From contig PBOW01000095.1 in NCBI GenBank assembly GCA_002725365.1, positions 1 to 10,889 on the forward strand: a DNA stretch of 10,889 bases. Direction: 5' to 3'. Each line of letters starts with the position of its first letter. Position 1 is the first letter of the stretch. The notes beneath the pieces are model-generated. The model did no database searches and was not told the origin of the DNA. It worked only from the letters and a program-made list of their open reading frames with translations. Origin of the DNA: Chloroflexota bacterium. Its GTDB lineage: Bacteria > Chloroflexota > Dehalococcoidia > UBA2979. This document shows, in pieces, positions 7,254-10,889 of the stretch. Both the position numbers and the translations under genes were made by a program.

Positions 7254-7937
7254 CTACTTATTTTCAAGTGAATTCAACCATATCTTGACCCTCTGAACAG
7301 GTTCGTCAGATTCATGCAGCGGAGCATGACCGAGACCTGGGTATATTTCTAGTTCGGAATCATTAATGCAGCGCGAAATAATAACCGAGCCTCCCGGAGG
7401 CGTGGTCGGATCTGCATCCCCGACTATGATCAGAGTAGGAACACTGATGCTCTTAAGTTCTTCATCCATGTTGTAGCTTGCTACCGCACGCTGAGCTTGG
7501 GCCAAAAATATTTTTCCACTACTCTCAGTTTCGTTTGCCTGTTCCATCCAATGAGCTGTTGCGGCCTCTCCCACTCGACTCGAAGTCGATAAAAGTAGAA
7601 GTGCTTGGGTCTTTTCAGGGAAGTCGATTGCAAATCTCTGTGCTATTGCTCCACCCATTGAGGAGCCAGCAATGATTGCTTTTTCTATATCAAGTGATTC
7701 TAAGAGCATACTCAAATCTTGAGCCCAGATTTCCAGAGACACTGCATCTGGAGTTCCTTCTGAATTACCCATCCCTCGAACGTCATACGAAAGATGCTGA
7801 AGGTTCTTGAATTGTTCGAGATCGTCACTCCAGTATTCGAGCGAAGACCCAATTCCATGTATCCATACCATAGTGGTCTGCCCAGAACCCGTAAGTTCAT
7901 AGTTTTGGCGAATGCCGTTTGTAGTTATTGTTGGCAT
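7254..7937 (-). CDS. Alpha/beta-fold hydrolase
   Basis: A 227-residue single-domain alpha/beta hydrolase. The oxyanion-hole segment is WIHGIGSS (25-32), followed by YDVRGMGNSEG (51-61). The nucleophile elbow GSSMGG (91-96) gives S93. The acid is probably D176 in VGDADPTTPP (172-181), and the base is H204 in GLGHAPLHE (201-209). No signal peptide is present, so it is cytoplasmic. The cap region (about 120-160) is short. Closest in style are 3-oxoadipate enol-lactonase and MhpC-like C-C hydrolases, but the substrate cannot be fixed. A strong AAAGGGGCGG ribosome-binding site precedes the ATG, and the upstream flavin reductase stops only 12 bp before it, so the two are surely one operon. That pairing fits an oxygenase-type degradation route in which a flavoenzyme oxidises and this enzyme hydrolyses; this is inference. 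Confidence 0.9.
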   Translation of the reverse strand: MPTITTNGIRQNYELTGSGQTTMVWIHGIGSSLEYWSDDLEQFKNLQHLSYDVRGMGNSEGTPDAVSLEIWAQDLSMLLESLDIEKAIIAGSSMGGAIAQRFAIDFPEKTQALLLLSTSSRVGEAATAHWMEQANETESSGKIFLAQAQRAVASYNMDEELKSISVPTLIIVGDADPTTPPGGSVIISRCINDSELEIYPGLGHAPLHESDEPVQRVKIWLNSLENK

Positions 7938-7949
7938 AGTGCCGCCCCT

Positions 7950-8462
7950 TTAGATTTGGTCGCCTATCTGTTGATATTTCCCTTTGTGGAAGAGTAAAGG
8001 TCCGTTTGTCGTGTCATTCGTTCGCAACGCTTCGACCTGTCCAACCATTATTGTGTGATCTCCCGCATCATATTTGTGGACTATCCTAGCTGCGGTCCAG
8101 AGGATTACATTTTCTATTACGGGGACCCCAAGAGGGCCAATCTCATACTTGACGCCACTCATCGGCTCACTGTTTTCACCGCTTTTTGCAAATGTGTTAG
8201 AGATTTCCTGTTGTGTATCGGTAAGAATATTTACTCCAAAAGCATCAACCTCGTCGAGCCAGTCATGCATCGAGCCATTCTTATCGACGCAAACCAGTAC
8301 CATTGGTGGCGTCAACGAAACAGACGAAAATGCATTCGCTGTCATAGCTTTCAGAGTGCCGTCAGGTTTGGCCATTGTAATGACTGTCACACCCGTGGCA
8401 AACGCACCCATTGCATCTCTAAATTCTCTAGCATCAAATGCGCTTGGGTCTTGTTCACTCAT
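7950..8462 (-). CDS. Flavin reductase family protein (FMN-binding split barrel)
   Basis: A 170-residue protein with the full signature of short-chain flavin reductases, which supply FMNH2 or FADH2 from NAD(P)H to two-component monooxygenases. Motifs in order: FRDAMGAFATGVTVIT (14-29), the flavin-binding MTANAFSSVSLTPPMVLVCVD (40-60), FGVNIL (75-80), a GDHTIMVGQVEAL segment (134-146) carrying the conserved GDH, and GPLLFHKGKY (154-163). Length is normal for the family. GAGGATC lies about 5 nt before the ATG. It is first in a two-gene operon with the alpha/beta hydrolase. About 97 bp separate it from the selenoprotein gene upstream on the same strand, enough for its own promoter, though none is clear. 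Its partner monooxygenase may be elsewhere; the luciferase-like enzyme at the left edge is one candidate. Confidence 0.93.
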   Translation of the reverse strand: MSEQDPSAFDAREFRDAMGAFATGVTVITMAKPDGTLKAMTANAFSSVSLTPPMVLVCVDKNGSMHDWLDEVDAFGVNILTDTQQEISNTFAKSGENSEPMSGVKYEIGPLGVPVIENVILWTAARIVHKYDAGDHTIMVGQVEALRTNDTTNGPLLFHKGKYQQIGDQI

Positions 8463-8559
8463 ATGGATCCTCGCTGTCGTTTCGAACTACTGGGAGGTTA
8501 GCACTGTCGAAGATAAAACGGTTACCCACAAGTAAACACAGCTTCGTCTCCGCGGGGAC

Positions 8560-9444
8560 TCAATCTTTTGTGCTATTCGCCGCCTGCTGTTTGCGTCTTA
8601 GCCTTCCAGCTCTGGCTAGTAATTCCTGATTGTCGACAGTAACCTGCATAAAATTTTCGCGCCAGTTTTCGTCAGCCCATTTGAACGGGGTTTGAATGGT
8701 AGTCCTTGGATGATTCGCGTCTGCAAGCATTGAGATGGCCATGGAAGTAATTTCTATTTGCATGGAAGTATCAAACGGTATCCCGGTGGGATTTCCAAGA
8801 GGGAAGTCAGTGAAGAGGAATCTGGGTACTCCACACTGTTCGATTATGTCTCTTGCAGATCCGGCAATGACGGTAGGAATGCCGTTGGACTCCAAGTGTC
8901 GGGCAACCAGACCTACAGTCTGGTGGCACACTGGTCACAACGGGACGAGTAGGGCTGCATCAACGTTGTCTTCCTCGAGCCAATTTTGTATTTGCGGGGC
9001 ATAATTTTCCACAGTTTGTCTTTGTGAATAGTCAGTGGGTATCCCATAAAACCTGTTTGATACTGACTTTATGAGTCCCTCCTGTGCGAGGGACTTTAGG
9101 TGATCAAGGGGAAAGAATGACCCTAAGTCCATAGTGTGAGTCGCGTCTTTATCCCACGAGCGATCCATTGTGTACAAGGCATCAGGAGTTGGATCACTTG
9201 GTGTGCAAAAAACGTCGCCCGTCTGTAGTAGGCCAGGATCGTCCATCAATCCCACACCGGGCTTTGGTATTGAAGCGGTCGTTATCAGGCCTATAGTGCA
9301 TTCAGCTAATGGTTTAGTAAGTCGCGAAAAAGGGGAGTCATCGTGTGATGCCCATTTATATGGCTTGTCATAACCCTGTGCAGCATAGTATTCACGTGTC
9401 TTGTCTATGTACGATACTGCTTTTCGATGGGTATTTGAAGTCAT
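8560..9444 (-). CDS. GrdB-like (glycine/sarcosine/betaine reductase selenoprotein B family) selenoprotein with in-frame UGA
   Basis: Two abutting same-frame reading frames are one gene interrupted by a TGA at 8935-8937. Reading this as selenocysteine gives 294 residues with U170-P-V-C173, a UxxC redox motif where the family usually has UPVC or CPVC followed by H/N-Q-T/S-x-G-L. Family blocks continue across the TGA: KPLAECTIGLITTAS (44-58), SFFPLDHLKSLAQEGLI (109-125), VDAALLVPL before it, and HQTVGLVARHLESNGIPTV (174-192), CGVPRFLFTDFPLGNPTG and a Q-containing IPFDTSMQIEIT after it. That continuity excludes an ordinary stop and argues against a pseudogene. A SECIS-like hairpin follows the UGA. 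The terminal stop is also TGA. Start: ATG at 9444 is preferred over the TTG at 9453, because an AAGGG sits only 3 nt from the TTG. It lies just behind the PAC2 gene. The substrate is unknown; a thiol/selenol redox or reductive role is inference. Confidence 0.9.
8906..8924 (-). promoter_or_regulatory. Putative bacterial SECIS hairpin
   Basis: In the mRNA sense, the stem CCAGAC pairs perfectly with GUCUGG around a UGUAG loop, and one further A-U pair extends it to 7 bp. The loop begins 17 nt after the UGA. Known bacterial SECIS elements lie directly downstream of the UGA, with an apical loop roughly 16-37 nt away and a guanine in the first two loop positions; here G is the second loop base. All of it is inside the coding frame (PVCHQTVGLV). 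Confidence 0.8.
8935..8937 (-). other. Selenocysteine-encoding TGA codon
   Basis: The single in-frame TGA of the GrdB-like gene is flanked by GTC CCG TTG before and CCA GTG TGC after. It falls exactly at the redox position of the family (U-P-V-C) and is followed at the right distance by the hairpin at 8906-8924. Confidence 0.85.
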
Positions 9445-9469
9445 GGAATCCAACTACCCTTGCAGTCAC

Positions 9470-10441
9470 TTATGTGTTCGAAGTGTCTTCTGGCTCGAAC
9501 AGAGCTTCCACGTCGGCAATAATATCTTCAGTGCTCAGCTCAGATTCCTTAGTCGCGACGAAGTTTTCTTGCCACGCTACGTATTGTGATTCGAGCGCTG
9601 TGATGAATGTGTCAAAGGTAGAATCATTTGTCCGTGCGTCTTCGAGTCTTGCTTCTAGTTCTTCTTTTTCCTGTTTAATTTCAGCTCGATTCGTTTCTAC
9701 TCCGTACAGAGCATCGAAAGCCCCGATAAGTCCATCGATCGCGTGCGGTGATCCATGTTCCTGCACATAAAATGGCGCTATGGCGTTGATTGTCGTTATC
9801 TGTAGCCCGGCGTCACGCAATAATGTGCCAAGTGCCATAGTGAATGTAGCCCCACCTTGGTATCTGGGTAAGGTGAAATTGCCCGACACCCGAGTCGCTA
9901 TATTGTGAGCTAAATCGTGTGCCGGATTCTCCGAATCACCCTCCGCGGCGGTAGAAGTCACAAGAATGGGTGCCTCTTGGTGATATGGTACCGGTCCGTC
10001 AAAGGATGACAGTAGAATAACCGTCGAGATTTCTAACCGTTCCGTTATTTTTATGATTTCATCTGCAATTCGCTTCCAGCGAAATTGCGGTTCGGGACTT
10101 GTGAAAAATAAAATATTGCCTGTTCCAACGTCGGGGATTGAGTCCCGTAATTTTGATCCCATATTCTTTTTTTCTAAGTACCAGAATGATGCCTGAGGCC
10201 ACTCTATTTTCCTCTGTGATGACTCGTCCAAGAGTACCTGCGGTCGTTCCGTTGACATGTCGAATAGAACGTCAGCATCGAGCTCAGCGACTTGAATAGC
10301 TGAGTATTCCTCAATTAGATGCAGGATCGCGTTGTGTGCTGGTGCACCGTCGGACTGTGGCCCGACCCCGATGATGAGTGTTGATGCTTCTATCTGTGTG
10401 TTATCCGAGAGATCTGTAATAAAGTCAGTCAAAACCTGCAC
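9470..10441 (-). CDS. PAC2-family protein (proteasome-assembly-chaperone-like)
   Basis: A 323-residue protein matching the PAC2 family found in actinobacteria and Chloroflexota and related by fold to archaeal/eukaryotic proteasome assembly chaperones. Diagnostic blocks are TLIIGVGPQSDG (21-32), QVAELDADVLFDMSTERPQV (50-69), IEWPQASFWYLE (79-90), ILFFTSPEPQFRWKRIADEI (110-129), VILLSSFDGPVPYHQEAP (141-158), RYQGGATFTMALGTLLRDAGL (193-213) and INAIAPFYVQEHGSPHAIDGLI (218-239). The C-terminus holds a charged coiled coil (about 253-270) and the usual terminal helix LSTEDIIADVEALFE. The molecular job in bacteria is not established. Start is GTG; no ATG is in frame nearby and no proper Shine-Dalgarno is visible, so a leaderless or near-leaderless mRNA is possible. 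A perfect CIRCE operator lies 26 bp upstream. The selenoprotein gene follows within 25 bp, so the two probably form one operon. Confidence 0.88.
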   Translation of the reverse strand: MQVLTDFITDLSDNTQIEASTLIIGVGPQSDGAPAHNAILHLIEEYSAIQVAELDADVLFDMSTERPQVLLDESSQRKIEWPQASFWYLEKKNMGSKLRDSIPDVGTGNILFFTSPEPQFRWKRIADEIIKITERLEISTVILLSSFDGPVPYHQEAPILVTSTAAEGDSENPAHDLAHNIATRVSGNFTLPRYQGGATFTMALGTLLRDAGLQITTINAIAPFYVQEHGSPHAIDGLIGAFDALYGVETNRAEIKQEKEELEARLEDARTNDSTFDTFITALESQYVAWQENFVATKESELSTEDIIADVEALFEPEDTSNT

Positions 10442-10466
10442 CCCCGTAGCATTAATATACGCAATT

Positions 10467-10493
10467 TTAGCACTCTTAGCTGGAGAGTGCTAA
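10467..10493. promoter_or_regulatory. CIRCE element (HrcA repressor operator)
   Basis: TTAGCACTC, a 9-bp spacer (TTAGCTGGA), then GAGTGCTAA: both 9-bp arms and the spacing are an exact match to the CIRCE consensus bound by the heat-shock repressor HrcA. It lies 26 bp before the GTG of the minus-strand PAC2 gene and about 100 bp before the plus-strand lipoprotein. On the minus strand, TATATT (10454-10459) or TAAAAT (10464-10469, overlapping one arm) could be a -10, so bound HrcA would block the PAC2-selenoprotein promoter. Being symmetric, it could also act on the divergent gene. Confidence 0.95.
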
Positions 10494-10594
10494 AAAAATC
10501 TGTTTGCGGTTATTGGCAATACTGAATTACTGCATTAGGGTTGGCATCATTGACAACAGATCAGACCCCGATTTTGGTTGAAAGGATCGTCCTA

Positions 10595-10889
10595 ATGATA
10601 AGAATAAAAAGAGTGAGTCTTTTTGCGATTCCGTTGCTTCTTTTGGCAATGATTGCTGGATGTTCCAGCGCCAGCGAGAGTCCGGTCTCCGCTGAAGATA
10701 TTGCGTCTATAAAATCTGATCTGTCTGCGATCAAGTCAGACATAGCTGATTTGAAGTCAGCATCAAATGTGGCTGCACTCCAGGAAGATTTGTCCGAGAT
10801 TGCAAAAAAGAGTGATGAACTCCAAAATCTGTTTTTGAAATTACCTGATGGCAGTGCTCAATTTGCTACTGCAACACCTGTTCCAATTA
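10595..10889 (+). CDS. Putative lipoprotein with N-terminal coiled coil (3' end outside window)
   Basis: The frame is open from the ATG at 10595 to the window edge, giving 98 visible residues. It begins MIRIKRVSLF, a basic n-region, then a hydrophobic stretch ending in the lipobox I-A-G-C (cysteine at 23), so signal peptidase II processing and membrane anchoring are predicted. After a short Ser-rich linker comes a helical, heptad-like region: IASIKSDLSAIKSDIADLKS and ALQEDLSEIAKKSDELQNLF (about 37-80), with regular I/L spacing typical of a coiled coil like those of Lpp-type or periplasmic spacer proteins. A Thr/Ala/Pro-rich linker (FATATPVP) follows before the edge. AAAGGA precedes the ATG by 8 nt. 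It is divergent from the PAC2-selenoprotein operon across the CIRCE-bearing intergenic region; a TTGACA at 10550-10555 may be a -35, but no good -10 is seen. No family recognised. Confidence 0.82.
   Translation, partial: MIRIKRVSLFAIPLLLLAMIAGCSSASESPVSAEDIASIKSDLSAIKSDIADLKSASNVAALQEDLSEIAKKSDELQNLFLKLPDGSAQFATATPVPI

Noticed and set aside
8498..8505. Second CIRCE arm (TTAGCACT) upstream of the flavin reductase
   Set aside because: Only one incomplete arm; no matching GAGTGCTAA at 9-bp spacing.
8055..8535. Plus-strand ORFs of about 150 residues opposite the flavin reductase
   Set aside because: Antisense shadows of a well-supported gene, without domain signature.
8546..8559. GTCTCCGCGGGGAC near-palindrome just after the selenoprotein stop, as a terminator
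   Set aside because: The central CCGCGG leaves no room for a loop, and no T-tract follows on the transcribed strand.
8560..8931. Independent small CDS starting at GTG 8931 (and a separate upstream CDS ending at 8935)
   Set aside because: The GTG codon is the valine of the U-P-V-C motif; both pieces are halves of one family-length protein joined by a recoded TGA.
1..10889. CRISPR array, insertion sequence, integrase, attachment site or long direct repeats
   Set aside because: I saw no regularly spaced repeats, transposase or integrase motifs, and no duplicated ends around tRNA-His.

Overview
The window looks like a piece of a free-living, probably marine bacterial genome of moderate GC. My best guess is Chloroflexota (SAR202 / Dehalococcoidia-like). 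That rests on gene content only: a luciferase-like flavin oxidoreductase, a class III CoA-transferase, FAH-family and NTF2-like enzymes, a flavin reductase, a PAC2 protein and a GrdB-like selenoprotein, all in short mixed-strand operons. It is an inference and no marker gene fixes it. UGA is an ordinary stop here (for example at 4818-4820 and 6491-6493), so the standard bacterial code applies.

Left part (1-6028), small-molecule catabolism. The 3' end of an LLM-class flavin-dependent oxidoreductase (+) converges on a CaiB/BaiF CoA-transferase (-). Divergent from the latter is a plus-strand run: an orphan biotin-dependent carboxyltransferase with altered oxyanion-hole motifs, a short MshC/CysS-type cysteine ligase, an NTF2-like protein overlapping its 3' end by 8 bp, and an FAH-family hydrolase/isomerase.

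Middle (6034-8462), minus strand. In transcription order there is a flavin reductase and an alpha/beta hydrolase 12 bp apart, then tRNA-His(GTG) with an encoded CCA, a membrane-anchored DCC-type thiol-disulfide protein, and a small cysteine-rich zinc-ribbon-like protein.

Right part (8560-10889), the most interesting region. A PAC2-family gene is followed 16-25 bp later by a gene interrupted by one in-frame TGA. Reading it as selenocysteine gives a full-length GrdB-like protein with a U-P-V-C redox motif. A hairpin with a 6-bp perfect stem (7 bp with an extra A-U pair) and a UGUAG loop lies 17 nt after the UGA, as expected of a bacterial SECIS. About 26 bp upstream of the PAC2 start is a perfect CIRCE element (the HrcA operator), so this PAC2-selenoprotein operon appears to be under heat-shock/proteostasis control. 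A lipoprotein with a coiled coil, cut by the window edge, reads divergently from the same intergenic region.
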